NCBI GenBank assembly: GCA_944474755.1
Contig: OX104113.1
Coordinates: forward strand, 59,168,074-59,232,073
Length of the DNA stretch: 64,000 bases
Source: Limnoperna fortunei
Lineage: Eukaryota > Mollusca > Bivalvia > Mytilida > Modiolidae
Direction of reading: 5' to 3'
Part shown: piece by piece, positions 1-12,659 of the stretch
Layout: each line of letters begins with the position of its first letter
Position numbering within the stretch: the stretch's first letter is position 1
Notes under the pieces: model-generated
What the model saw: only the letters and a program-made list of their open reading frames with translations
Told to the model about the DNA's origin: nothing
Databases searched by the model: none
Translations under genes and position numbers: made by a program

Positions 1-90
1 CAGTGAAAATCGAACCCGCAATCTCAGTGTTGACAGACCACGTGATCAATAGTAGACGAACTACCTTGACCACTCGGCCACCGAGGCCCC
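1..90 (-). mobile_element. tRNA-derived SINE, 5' head only (cut by window edge)
   Basis: Read on the minus strand, this is the head of the SINE seen in full at 14001 and 49423. The 5' end (GGGGCCTCGG) is at position 90, followed by an A-box-like TGGCCGAGTGG and a B-box-like GGTTCGATT. The homologous position in the other copy of the duplication (about 32100) has no SINE, so this insertion is private to copy 1. The rest of the element lies left of the window. Confidence 0.8.
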
Positions 91-870
91 TGATTAGTAT
101 TAAGTCGAAACAGTATATCAATTGTCAAGCATGCTTATTCAATGTAGTATTTGCTGTACAATGTATGAAGTAATATAATCCAACTGTATCTCATGTATAT
201 ATTATTTTATATTAACCAGATGTACATTTATTAAAGTTGTAATTCTGTTAGTTTATATAATATAAAAATAATTAAGAATTTGTAATGTTTTTTTACCACT
301 TGTAGACACTTTATGCCAATTAATTTAACAATGGTGCAAACTTGGCTTTATTGGTTTAAAAAGTAAAACTCTTACACTATGAACAAAATTAAACTATACA
401 TGGCAAATGATGAATCTTGGAAGGCTTTCCACCAATATTTCCAATATTACTCAAATGATCCATTAAAAAAAGTTCCTTCAACATCAGCAAAATCATCTCA
501 AATTTGAATAGTATTCTTAAAAAATTAGGGACTAGTTTACAATATATTCCAGGTTATTCTAAAAAAAATTTCTAGTTTTGCCATATTTTTCAGAATATTG
601 CTCTATTATAATCATAGTTAAAAAAAAAACATCTGTCCAGTTTTTAGCAGATTGAGCTCAAGTAGTTATAATCCACATTTTGCAGGAAAAAATTGGTATA
701 TATTTTGCATATTTATAAAAATATTGAAATTAGCATTATTTTGAATTTGAAATCTTCCTAGTCTGACATTCTATGTAAATAATGTTGGTGACCTGCTTTC
801 CAGCTTACATGAGGCTATCTTCAATTTTCAAATGTAATACTACATGTAGTTTTTATGTTTAATTTTTTAG

Positions 871-3800
871 TATATTTTTGATATCAAAGGACAAGAGGAT
901 GAAATATGGGTTTCATTGGAGCAAGAAGATAAAAGTCGACTTGATAAAGAAATAGGTGGAAAAAATGCTTCTGTAGGGGTTGTAATTATTAAGGTATTCC
1001 TAATTTGTTTAGAAGTGGCAAAGACAAAAAAGTGTACTTAAAATGATGTCATTGAAAGGATGAAAATGAGAAGTTTCTATTAATATATATTTTAAACATT
1101 TCCTTGATATAAACATTTAGATGTAAGCGGAGATTCTATTTTAATTGTATTTATGTCTCCCCCAACATGGTTTTGTCCTGTCCGTCTGTCCATCACAAAG
1201 TTATTCCACTCAGCTTCTCTGTAACTACTCAACCAAATTTTATTAAACTTAGTATGTGACAAGTACTATATGAAGTTGTGCTTATTACCAGGAAATGCTG
1301 ATCCTCAAAATTTTGTGGGAGTTGTGGCCCTTTGAATAGAATTTTCCAAAAATTCCTCATAAATCATGGTTTCCGCTGAACTTAGGAAGTACACCCTAAC
1401 TAGTACACCCTAACTAATTGTGCATATTACCAGGAATTTTTTCCTCAAAATTTTGTGGGAGTTACTTGTCTTTGAACATGGAATTTTTACAGAAATTCCT
1501 CACAAATAATGGTTTCAGCTCATCCCCTCTGAAACTACTGCACCAATTTTTTCAAAACTTGGTATGTACATGTAGCAAGTACACCATATTTTGTTGTGCA
1601 TATTACCAGGAAATTTGTATCCTTAAAATTTTATGGCAGTTATCAGACTTTGAACTTAGATTTTGTACTGAAAATCCACATGGGGAATGTGGGGAGACAT
1701 CGTTTTTGTATGCAAAAACAAAACTTTAATTTCTAGATATTACACAAATAAAATAGTCAAAATTACATTTTCTCAGTTTTTTGTTGGCATTGCTAGATTA
1801 TTGTCAATTGTGGTCAAATGAATATCATTGTAGTCTTTCTCATAAAGGCTGTTTCTTATTTTGTTTTAAAGACTGATGAAAACAGAGAATTCCGGATCCA
1901 TGATATTATGCAGAATGTTCATCAGAGTTCATACACATCAGCTCGTAGTTTATTGTCAAGGGTTCAAATTAAAAAAGGACGTTATTGCATTATTCCATCA
2001 ACATTTGATGAAGGGACAGAAGCACAGTTTGCTCTAAGACTGTATACAAGTAGTAACTCAAATTTCAAGCAAGTATTAGAACAGACATAACATCATATTA
2101 ACATGTGTTCAATTAACTCAAATAATAATAAAATTATCGATAGTCAGTTTTCCCTAACTAAATCTGCATGCATATCAAGCCAGTCCTGACCATTTTTTTA
2201 ATAACTACACCACAATTAAATTGTCCATTTTTAAACTTTCTGAAGTGTATAAAACTATTACCTATTAACAGGGTGGTGTGGTAAAATGGATATTTCACAA
2301 GAATCAAAATAAAAGTTGTGTTGGTTTACATTTTAACCCACATGTACATGTGTAACACATTTTGTGTGTTCATTTCATTTTGGATACTTTTGTTTTGTTG
2401 AATTGTATAAACTAATGGGTAATATCTTTGTTGACATTGAGATGTTATAAATTTATAACTGTATTATGGGAGTTTTATATCTTGAATAATTTTATGAAAC
2501 ATTGTGAAGAAAGCATATTTTTTGTCTTTCAACTTTTTTTTTCTGACAAAGGGACAAATTTTAATACTTTAAAGACTTGATGATTTCCTGTATAATTTAT
2601 TTTCATGATATATCATCAAGTAAGGCTCACTTTAGTTATATAATTTTGGTTTTTGCTAATTCATCACTGTCCAGATTTTAGGTGTGAAAACACTTATCCA
2701 ATTCTTTAAGATTTTCTACTAAATTTGTTATTTTTTTAATTAGCGCAGCTCTTTTACCATAAGTTTAACTGGAGAGTGTGTTCTGCATCGCACTGGAAAA
2801 ATCCCACGACAAATCTGTCTGTCATGATTAACATATGTTGACTGGATTCAAGAGACAGATGTTCTGGGTTGTGACATCTATGTGAAACTTGCATGTCTGG
2901 GGGTAAATCAAAGTTTCATGTGTGAAACATGTAGACAAATCTATGGCTACTAATAGTTTTTTTATCTTTTTTCCAGGGAAAGGTCACTGTTAGTGTAGAA
3001 TAGGTTGACTTCCCTCCCCCCAAAACAAACGCACAATAACATCCATATGGCCCATGGGCCTGTGATTTCACCAAAATCTTATGTTTTTTATGCTCTATCC
3101 ATTCATTTAAGTCCATTTGTAATTTTCTTTTGGTTAAAAACAATTTTAAACTAGGAAAATATATATTTGAGGTCAAGGTTGCACATGCAGTTTCCCTTAC
3201 AGATGTGAAAACACTAATCCAATTCTTTAAGATTTTCTACTAAATTTGTTATTTTTTTAATTAGCGCAGCTCTTTTACCTTAAGTTTAACTTGACCGACA
3301 CCATATATATCCAGAATTGTACGTGACAGGCCTATGTTCTCTCAAAATTTCATGACTACTTTAAAACCTTCCAAGAGAAAACCAACTTCCAGGGTAAACC
3401 CCACTCTAAAAATAGCACTTTCTTTTCAGAAAATCATGGTTTATAGGTCATGTAGTAAATGTGACATAAAATATACTAAACACCATTAGAACAGACCATG
3501 TTAGGACTCAAAATTTTCCTCAATATATTTACCTTTCAGAAAAACTTTCATTTATTAAAAATCCATACAGTAGTTTTTAATATACACTAAGATAAACAGG
3601 ACAATTTTGTTTTTTAAGTATTATTTTTTTGTATGTTCTGAATTTGATTGGTTCCCTTTAGTGTCATGACCCCTTTAACCCAATTGTTTGGAAATCCAAT
3701 TCCAAATTTTATTTAAATGTTATGTGTTTTAGAGAATTGAAGCAAGAAGAACCTCTGCCGCCAAGCTGTGGATTTATATGTAAACCAAAGATTGCAGCAA

Positions 3801-5879
3801 CACAAATAACCATCATTGAAGCCAGAGGTCTGAAGGCTGTTGATAAAATAGGGTGTAAGTTCTTCCTTTTCCTTTAAATAGTTTTGAATAGCAGAGTAGA
3901 ACTCTTGTGCATTTATTTGTTGGTACAGTAGTACATATATATTTATTTATTATCAATCCATTGAGCCACCATGGTTATGATAGTTAAACAGTATGCTAGT
4001 TCTTCATTCATAGTTCAACTTGGAAATTTGAGTTGTGTTGTCATGAATACCTGTATACAGTCATCATATTTACTTACTTTATTCAACAATTGATTTCAAA
4101 GTTATTGTTACTGTGTCCATTCATCTGAATTTGTTGAAGGTGTGATAAAAGCAAATATAGTTCACTCCTTTCAAAGTTTGGATTCAAGTTACTGCATGGG
4201 ATATGTTTTAACTTTAGATAAACTTTAAACAATGAAACCATTTCTTAGTATAAGTTGGTGTTGGTCAGGGTATTTAAATATTTGGACGATTAACTGTCCC
4301 ATTGTTTGATTACAAAAGCTATTGTTCTCAATGCAGTTTATTTAATGGGAGTTTTAAAATCTGTTAAGGAAAAATAAATCATTCATTGGTTAATTCCCTG
4401 TGCCAAAAAATTACACTCTTCCTGGTGAATATGCATGGACCTACACACAGGTTATGCAATGCTGAACTCTATTAAATGCAATATGTACAATTTGAAGACA
4501 AATTGTTTATAACAGAACCCCTTTTAAAAATTTGCAACTAATTTTAAACTATTTTCATATACTTGTAACTAGTTTTTGTTTGTTTTTTTTGGCAAGGATA
4601 CAAATATAGTCCCATTACTCCCAAGTATAAATATATGTACATGTACTAGTATATGAGTTCTTATAGAATAACCTTGCTAAGTATGAAATGCAAAATTTGT
4701 TTTGATTTACTGTCTAAATAGTTCCTTAATGTTTCAAAGTAGCAAGCAATATTTTAGCTAAACAAGTTACAAAACAATAAACTCATTAGGGAAAAAGGAA
4801 TAAATTAGTGAAAGAACATTTTGACTGCCACTGAAAAAAAGTCTTTAGCAAGCAGCTATATAAAAACCCCACTACAGTGCCTACCAACTATGGTATGTGG
4901 TTAGGCTTTCTGCATTATATGTGGACACCCCTTGGAGAGGGCTTCCCATATCTGTTAGTATCCCATTCTATATGGTGATTCACTAAGCAGCCTGGAATGT
5001 AAGGGAATAGGAACTGTCCCGTTATCCAGTAAAATTCATGTGAAAAGTATAGATGCGAAATATAACTGTCATCAAGATATGGTATTAGTTAAAAAGAATA
5101 CTATTGTAAAAAATTTTCTTCAGAAGTCATTGACATTAAGTTGTGACAATAATTGCTTTCTCTTACTATGAGCATTACCATTAAGTATAGACATATATAT
5201 TTTTTCATGAGTGTTTATCAAAATTAGTCTTTGAATGCTTTAATTTTCCCTGTCAGATTTAAAGCTCCCATTGAATCAACTCCACATAAACCAATAGCGA
5301 ATGTACTTAAACAATTGGACAGTTCATCTTCCAAAAATTCAAATACCATGACCACCAGCAGCTTGTAATCAGAAAACGTTTCAGTTTGGTCCGCTATAAT
5401 ACTTATTCACTAATGAGGAATGCTTTTTAGGGCAAAAGTATTGTTTGTGAATAAGTAATAAGTAAAATGTTTATTGTAAAATCAACAAACGCGGAAAGAA
5501 TCTGAGTTATTGTATTTTGTTGATTCTAACTCACATCTTGTATAAATTACTGTGATTTATAAGCTTGTATTTGTCCTGTCTGTAATTGTGTTTCATCAAA
5601 TTTTGGAGAATTGTTTTGTCTATAAGTGATTAATTGTGCTGTGAGGATTGTTGTTCTTCTCCTTGTGTACATGTACATGTAGTACAAAAATTGGCTGTAT
5701 ATAATGCAGACTGATCTATTACACTCACCCAATCCAATGTTCCTACAAGGGATGTGATTAGGCACAACCACAGGGATGAGATGGATTTTTAAGCAGACAA
5801 AGTGAGCATTGAGGAAGATCAATAGAATGTCTCCTGACTAATCACTTATCTGTCTTTGTCTTTATCATTTACTCTAATA

Positions 5880-5912
<33 letters not shown>

Positions 5913-8003
5913 CTCATTTGAAAACTGGAGGTGAATAGGATGGTTTCCATCTATCCATTCTTCTGTCCATATGTTTTACTCCTTTTACACCATTAATTAG
6001 AATTTTCAAAGAATCTTTGTTACATAGTACCATTGTGTACCTGATATTTACATTTTGATCAGATTAATGTTTGGGGTTTTTCGTTGCAAAACATGGATTT
6101 TCTCATTCTTTGACATAGGGTACCCATGTGCAACTTGATATTTACTCCACTGAATGGAATTTGCTGAAACTTTCACAGAATCGTTGTTACATATTTGCAT
6201 TGTGCATCTTATATTTTGCAGAAAGATATTTGGGGTTTCTCATAGCAAAACATGGACTTTCCCATTCATTAATAGAGAGGTTTCCATTTCTTATCCACAA
6301 TTCTATCTACACAACTGAATTTGGAATTAATGAAACTTTCCCAGAAGCTATGTCACATATTCCCATTGTGAACTTGATAATATATATTTGTTTTTGTCTG
6401 AATGATATATGTGGTGGGAAGTGGTATCAATATAGTAGTGATCATTGCTCAATTTTTCAAGTTTAGTTTACATTATTATATCAATGATATTAAAGAGGCA
6501 TTTTAAATTCATTAGCCAGGGGTCAAAGTTCATTTTCACATATCACTAAAGATACAAGGAATTCAGTCTTTATATTTTGTCATCTTTCATTTTACATACC
6601 ATACATAATAGAAATTTCTATACGAAAACAATATTCAGACATATCTAGATTGGTACATACATATATATTTTTGTTATGTCCTTCACAACCAAAGAAGAGG
6701 AGTTAGAGGGGTACATTTACCAGTTCTGTGACCCCTTAGACCATTTAGTTTTAATGTTAACCTCATGGGAAAATCAACCAACCCTATTTTATTTAAACAT
6801 TATTGTGGTTTAAAATGAAATGTATTAAAAGGGTTGCATTGTATTGTATTTTTCTGGTTACAGCATCTGATCCATTTTGTATTATACGATGTGAAGGAGA
6901 CAAAGCAACAACTAATGTTGTGAAGAAAAACTTGAATCCAGTATGGTCAGAGAGATTTACATTTTATCATAAAAATCCAGACAAGGACATAACTGTGGAG
7001 GTAAAAATAATCTGTTTGTGATCAAATAAAATTATTATTGTATGTTGCATATAGGCAAAACAGGCATTTGAATACATATAAGTAGTGTTACAAGTATATT
7101 ATTATAATCTGTTATCACTGTACTAAAATTTGTTACAATGTGTGTGTATATAAATATCTATATTTATACCTATGGTTTCTTCATACTTTATAAACAATTT
7201 TGGGTAAGATATGGTAATTAAATGTAAATAATCATTATTAGCATTAAATTTTTTGTATTTTTTTGTCTAATTGTTGCTTTTCTAAGTTTGGTTATGGACA
7301 ATTAATACTTTTGACAAAAAACTGATATTTTCAATTTTAATTTCATCGTTCTCAAAGTTGGTATAAGCCCCAAAGAACCAGGAACAATGTCTCTAAGGTG
7401 TTCACTTGTCAATGGGTTATCATTATCACTACACTAGTGACTTTTTTCATTTTAAATGAAACAAGTTATTTGACACACATTAAAATTAGTATAGGTAATC
7501 TTTTTGGACATTGTTTGGTAAATTTTGATTTCAAAATGTGAAACAGTTGAAGTTTTCTATGCACTTATATGATATTGTTAAGCAAAGTATACTACTTTAA
7601 TACATCATCATTAAAATGTTACTCTCAGATCAAGTTTGTATACTTGTTCATTTTGAAGGTAAATGTCAAACATTTCATATGGAACAATAAAGTGGTTACG
7701 ATTTAAAAATATCATGGTATAAGTACATTTTAAGTTTAATTCTTTGCCATTATTGGAAATAATTCATTTATGTCTATTGTCACATTGTTTTCTTCTTTTT
7801 GTTAGGTTTGGGATCATAACATTATCAAGGATACATTTCTTGGAGTATGTACAATATCAATGTCAGCAGAAAAAAGAGTTAAATATACAGAAAACGCTGC
7901 ATTTGACTTTCCATTATATGGAAAAGGAAAAGAAGCTACTACACAAAAAGAAGGAAAGATAAAGATGAAAATTTGGCACACCAAAGAGATGGATGTGGTT
8001 TAG
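871..8003 (+). CDS. Calpain-5-like protease A1, C-terminal exons (5' part lies left of window)
   Basis: Exons: 871-993, 1872-2068, 3733-3854, 6864-7000 and 7806-8003, ending at TAG 8001-8003. They join in frame to 258 residues. The first two form the calpain beta-sandwich domain (starting YIFDIKGQEDEI; motif [10 protein letters not shown]). The last three form a C2 domain with a canonical loop 1 (VDKIG then SSDPFCII) and loop 3 (VWDHNIIKD), so the calcium-ligand acidic residues are largely kept. The protease core should be upstream, outside the window. Calpain-5/TRA-3 members of the family have this domain order and no EF-hands. All introns are GT-AG except the second, which appears to use a GC donor at 2069. 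Intron phases match gene B. Fold and family are certain; whether A1 is a working protease cannot be judged here. Confidence 0.88.
1152..1735 (+). repeat. Dispersed repeat of degenerate ~100-base units
   Basis: Starts GTCTCCCCCAACATGG and ends near CACATGGGGAATGTGGGGAGACATC, so its ends are loosely inverted. Inside are repeated modules resembling 'tattaccaggaaat...ctcaaaattttgtgggagtt...ctctgaaactac...caaaacttggtatgta'. It sits in an A1 intron. The copy 2 counterpart (33164-33887) is about 140 bases longer and retains a unit lost here. The 103-residue frame across it is a repeat artefact. Confidence 0.7.
2069..2074 (+). other. Probable GC-AG intron donor in A1
   Basis: Exon 1872-2068 must end in phase 2 to join the next exon (acceptor ag at 3731-3732, then A-GAA-TTG). 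Ending at 2068 gives the donor AA|GCAAGT, the usual strong context of GC-AG introns. The homologous intron of gene B has the same phase with a GT donor (CG|GTGGGT). The nearest GT, four bases on, would shift the C2 domain out of frame. The same site occurs in A2 at 34226. Confidence 0.75.
2683..2770 (+). repeat. 88-base direct repeat, left member
   Basis: Nearly identical to 3204-3291 (TGTGAAAACAC ... AAGTTTAACT; two differences seen). The pair lies about 520 bases apart in the A1 intron before the first C2 exon. Both members are also present in copy 2, near 34836 and 35356. Confidence 0.85.
3204..3291 (+). repeat. 88-base direct repeat, right member
   Basis: Right partner of the repeat at 2683-2770. 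The block between them has no recognisable coding content. Confidence 0.85.
5877..5912. repeat. (TA)n microsatellite, short allele
   Basis: About 36 bases of TA with a single interruption, in an A1 intron. The same locus in copy 2 (38030-38159) is about 130 bases and contains GATA units. Confidence 0.9.
5930..6470 (+). repeat. Degenerate tandem repeat, ~130-base unit
   Basis: Successive units share 'aaagaatctttgttacat...gtgtacctgatatttac...tttggggttt..cgttgcaaaacatgga' and 'acagaatcgttgttacat...gtgcatcttatatttt...tttggggtttctcatagcaaaacatgga'. A 112-residue open frame runs over it in both duplicated copies but resembles no known protein. It is best read as a non-coding dispersed repeat in the A intron. 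Confidence 0.6.
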
Positions 8004-8649
8004 TACAATCGGGTGTTTTAGAGCTAGTAGGCAAATCATCAAAACAATACTTTCATTACTAAGAGAAAAAGATACATGTTAAATAATTATCCCAGTTAAA
8101 AATTCTGCTGGGAAAATTGACTGTGGTTTTAATGATGAACATTTTTACTGCAAGTGCACTTTGTTACTGATATGAATGACAAATATACCTCAACGTGGTG
8201 TAGTAAATATATTAGTGTCAAAAAGTATAGCCCAAATGAAAAAGTTTTGTCATGCCTCAGAATAATCAAAATGTTTGCCACAACAAAATGTACATGGTTC
8301 AGTGTGACAAAGATAATTTTGTGAAAGGTAAAATGGATGGATAACTGGAAGATATCTGTAATATGAAAAAATTGTATATTTTGTAAAGTACCATGTAGTA
8401 TAGATTTCTTATGGATTGAAAGCAATGTAAAATAGATTTTTTATATGGAATTGAAAAATTATATCAATACTATTAACAATTTAAAGAGTTTGAAATTCTT
8501 TATTACATTGTTTCTTCATAAAAAGTTAAAAGAATGTACACTGCAACATAACCATGATCTGACCCAGTTTAATTGCTTGTCACAGATTCCATATATTGTA
8601 GATTAGCAGTTTTCATGATACATTTGCGTTTAGATATGACATTTAGATT

Positions 8650-9510
8650 GTGACAGTGCTCTGTTCAAGATATTGTTCTGTAACACTGACATGGATGGAA
8701 AGTTGTTGTATAACACCGGTCTGATTGGAAAATGTTTGTGTTACACTTATGTGGGCATTAAACTGTTGCATGCAGGAATTCTGGGGGGTTGCATTGTTAT
8801 TGCACTTTTTTGGGCAGTATATGTGGTTGTACTTGTTTGGGCAGTAAATTGTTGTGTAACACTGTTGTAGGCAGGAAATTGTTGTGTTACACATATCAGG
8901 GCAGGATATTGTTGTTACACATATTTGGGGCAGTAAATTATTGTGTAATATTGGTCTGGACAGGGAATTGTTGGGAAGTACTTGTTTGGGCAGGAAATAG
9001 TGTAACACTGGTCATGGCAGGACATAGTTGTGTAACACTGGTCTTGGCAGGACATAGTTGTGTAACACTGGTCTTGGCAGGACATAGTTGTGTAACACTG
9101 GTCTTTGCAGGACATAGTTGTGTAACACTGGTCTTGGCAGGACATAGTTGTGTAACACTGGTCTAGGCAGGACATAGTTGTGTAACACTGGTCTTGGCAG
9201 GACATAGTTGTGTAACACTGGTCTTGGCAGGACATAGTTGTGTAACACTGGTCTAGGCTGGACATTGTTGTGTAACACTGGTCTTGGCAGGACATAGTTG
9301 TGTAAAACTGGTCTAGGCTGGACATAGTTGTGTAACACTGGTCTAGACAGGACATAGTTGTGTAACACTGGTCTTGGCAGGACATAGTTGTGTAACACTG
9401 GTCTTGGCAGGACATAATTGTGTAACACTGGTCTAGGCAGGACATAGTTGTGTAACACTGGTCTTGGTTGGACATAGTTGAATAACACTGGTCTTGGTTG
9501 GACATAGTTG
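8650..9510. repeat. 30-base minisatellite, 17 regular units plus degenerate head
   Basis: From 9001 to 9510 there are 17 units of the form TGTAACACTGGTCTTGGCAG GACATAGTTG. From 8650 to 9000 the units become degenerate in sequence and length (such as 'gggcaggaaattgttgtgttac'). The unit is a multiple of three and lacks stops in several frames, so both strands show long repetitive open frames with 10-residue periods (minus strand MSCQDQCYTT or YVLPRPVLHN; plus strand VLAGHSCVTL). I see no splice context or start that would make these genes. Confidence 0.95.
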
Positions 9511-10827
9511 ACTCATTTCAGATTCGAGGTACATGTGAGCAACAAAAATAATTTTCATGAAAATCATCTATATCATCTTTAAATTTCGGAATCTTGTTGG
9601 GCAAAAAAAAACAGAGGTTAACTTGTGAATAACAACTGTCTTTAGTAAAATTAGGTTAACTATAATTTAAGTATTTGTCTACAACAGTTAAAGATTTTCA
9701 CCATAATTAATATATGTCAACAGTATGCAGTTATCAGTTTCACAAATCTGGATGATGCTGGTGTATTTAGGCAGATGTCAAAAACAAAGACTAAACATAT
9801 TTATATTACATACCATCACTAGGTTTTTATAGACTGATTATGTTAAGCTATATCTGTCTGTCATTAGCCACTGCCTCTGCCTTCTGCCATCTGTCCCATT
9901 TCTTTTTTTTTAGTGTTTAGTAATCATTACCTTGTCATTTTTTTTTACTTAATTTTTACTATTTATGTAAAATGTACCAAAGATTTTAGCACTGAGTGCT
10001 ATTAATATGTAAATGTTTTAATTTATTATAGTCTAGTCATTACAGATCAAATTATTATACTTTTTGGAATAAGGGAGGTAGTGGAGAGATTTATGGACAG
10101 GAAATAATTTTTTGGACTCAATATATTAAGCCTAGATTTAATGTACAAATTATTTTGTATTAACATACTTTTAAAGTATATACATTTATTTTACAGTTGT
10201 GAAAGTTTTACAATTATTAACTTGGCAGGCAAATATCTAACCATATGTAATTTTTATAGGGTGCATTACAAAAGCATGAATTTAGGGATTAATGGACTTT
10301 ACAGAAGCATGAAGGAAGTCCATTACTAAAGTGTAAAAGATTTATTTGTAGTTATTTATTCCCAATGTATTTTTGAAAGACATTTTTACACACTTAGTAC
10401 ATAATTATACTGAATTTTGTTGGGGGATGATTTACATCTGATGAATATGATTAAATGAAGTAAGTTTACAAATATTAAGAATAAAATCAGTTTGTCTACC
10501 TGATTAGATCAAAATGGATCTAGTGTTTTGTAAGACAAATAAAAGAAAGAATGTTTTACTTTATGAAGGATTCACATACAGAATTTACTTAGTGCTAAAT
10601 CTGAGGACATATCATGGATATCGACATAAACACTAGATAACACACATGATTTAGATGAATGAAAACTTAAGCATAAGCATACGATTGTCAGTCAAATGAA
10701 AACTAAATAGCGACATCAGTGAATGACCATCTAGAAATGACCTTCATAAAGTAGACATACAGGAAAAGTAATTTATGTTTTATAAAATATTTGATAAGAA
10801 TATAAGAAAAATAGATATAATAACAGG

Positions 10828-10858
10828 AAGGCTTCCCACTCGGAAAGTGGAAAGCCTT
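10828..10858. repeat. Short hairpin present only in copy 1
   Basis: AAGGCTTCCCACT, a five-base loop CGGAA, then AGTGGAAAGCCTT (12 of 13 bases pair). It lies in about 40 bases that are missing from the homologous place in copy 2 (near 44310). It could be a tiny insertion or a deletion in copy 2. Confidence 0.7.
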
Positions 10859-12006
10859 AATTTGCTTGTATTTATCTTGGTATTTAATTCATGTTAATGT
10901 AAAAAAAAATTTCTTGCTTCTTACGCTTATTTGTGGTCCATTTGCCCCAATGTAATGCAAATATTATAGAATGTGTAATTTTTAGACAAAACAAAATACT
11001 GGCTTCTCTGTTAAAAGTTATTTTATTAGAAAATACTGGATTTTTTGTGTATTCATACCTATAAATGTTTTAAACATTACAATACATGTATTTTGATATC
11101 ATTTTATTGTTTATAAAATAATTGAGATTTTTAGTTATATACATATAATAAGGTATAAATCTCTCAATTCTCTCAATACAAATTCATATAATTATATTTA
11201 TTTAAAGTCAAATTTTTAACAATTTGTATTTATGTGGATAGTTTATGATGAGTCTGTCAGGATAAATAATTACGATGCTGCCTTAACTGTGGCAATTCTA
11301 ATTTTTTGCAAATGAATGAATGTAAAAGAAACTAAAGTCAAAATCGATCTTGGTTTGTTTTGGTTTTTTTTTTGTATAAATTTACTATACAGGTAAGTAA
11401 AATATACATATTTAATTATTGAAATATACTTTATAGAAATCCTTCGTTTGTTAGAAATGCAGCAAATAACTGTGATACTACAATATTCTTTAAAATCTTT
11501 GTGTAATTTGTGCATTTTTCACAGCCATACTTATATTTTTTTCAATAAATGGATTTATTTTCCACTATTAATGGATATAAAATGCTAAAACAATATTAAA
11601 ATTTTTTACAAATAGACAGATCTTTTCTTCATAAGAAATCATAAATAAGAATTAACTGTTTGTTACGTCATACATACATATATTATATTGTCAATTTGTC
11701 TTAACATAAGCATTATGTGATAAATGCATTGGTTTGAATTGTAAATATCATTTACATAATTTGTATTATTTATTACATTTATATCTATAATATTTATAAT
11801 GTTTAATGTGTTTACTCTAATAAATATTTTTGTACATTTAAACAGCAAATTGCTCATTTACTATAGAATTTTTAACACCCAATGGTCCAATGGTTTTATT
11901 TCCATGGCAATTATTATGTCTAAATCTGCCAACTGAAAATAGAATTAAAATCAACAATGAGATTGTTTTTTTTTGTTTATGGACTGTTCTAAAAACCAGA
12001 CAAAAG

Positions 12007-12659
12007 TATGCCCCCGCAGCTAAGGACTAAAGATTGATATGTAAGTGGCAAAGTTTTTTTTCCAGAAAGTGTGTCTGTAAGACACAAATGATGCCCCTGC
12101 CTGACCAGCAACATGAGCAGAGTGTTGCAACAGGCAATCCCTACCTTAGCTAATAGTAGTCCAACTGTGTCTAATTTTATGAAAATAATATCAAAATCCT
12201 TTGGTCCTGCAATCCATCATTTTTTGTACAAACATAATTTTAAATATAAATGCTGTAGCACTTAAAATGAAGGAGAAGACAGCTGGACAAGACTTATTCC
12301 CTATCACAGTTATCTGTTCTGCAAACTAAGTCCAACTATCTGTAATTTTAAGAATATTTCATGAAAATAAAAATCCTTTGGCCCTGCAACCCTCTATGAT
12401 GTGTTCAAACATCCTAATAAATATAAACAATATAGCTTCAAAGATGAAGGAGAAAATGGCCTGACGAAATATGTACCCCTATATGGCTTGCAACCTACAA
12501 AGTCCATATATCTCCAATTCGAGGAAAATTTAATCCAAATTAAAATCCTTTGGCCCTGAACATCTTCATTATGTACTATAGGAGGAGTTAGCCTGGCAGG
12601 CTAATCTGGACAGACAAGGGTAAATTAATATGCCACCCCACTTATCGTCGCGGGGCATA
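12007..12659. repeat. Dispersed repeat bounded by TATGCCCC-type ends
   Basis: Begins GTATGCCCCCGCAGCTAAGG and ends CGTCGCGGGGCATA, giving loosely inverted ends. Inside, two or three degenerate units repeat 'caacctaagtccaa.tatct..aatttta.gaaaat...aaaatcctttggccctgcaa'. No coding capacity. The copy 2 counterpart (45358-46638) carries an extra hairpin insertion. Confidence 0.65.

Noticed and set aside
5547..5822. 91-residue minus-strand frame, also at 37700-37975
   Set aside because: Lies within an A intron, has no recognisable domain, and is preserved only because the block is duplicated.
6128..6466. 112-residue plus-strand frame conserved in both copies (also 38375-38713)
   Set aside because: Covers a degenerate 130-base repeat inside an A intron. 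Conservation is explained by recent duplication.
8915..9505. 196-residue minus-strand frame of MSCQDQCYTT repeats
   Set aside because: Minisatellite artefact, as above. No splice sites, no non-repetitive domain.
9001..9510. CRISPR-like regular repeat
   Set aside because: Units are contiguous without unique spacers, and the genome is eukaryotic. It is a minisatellite.
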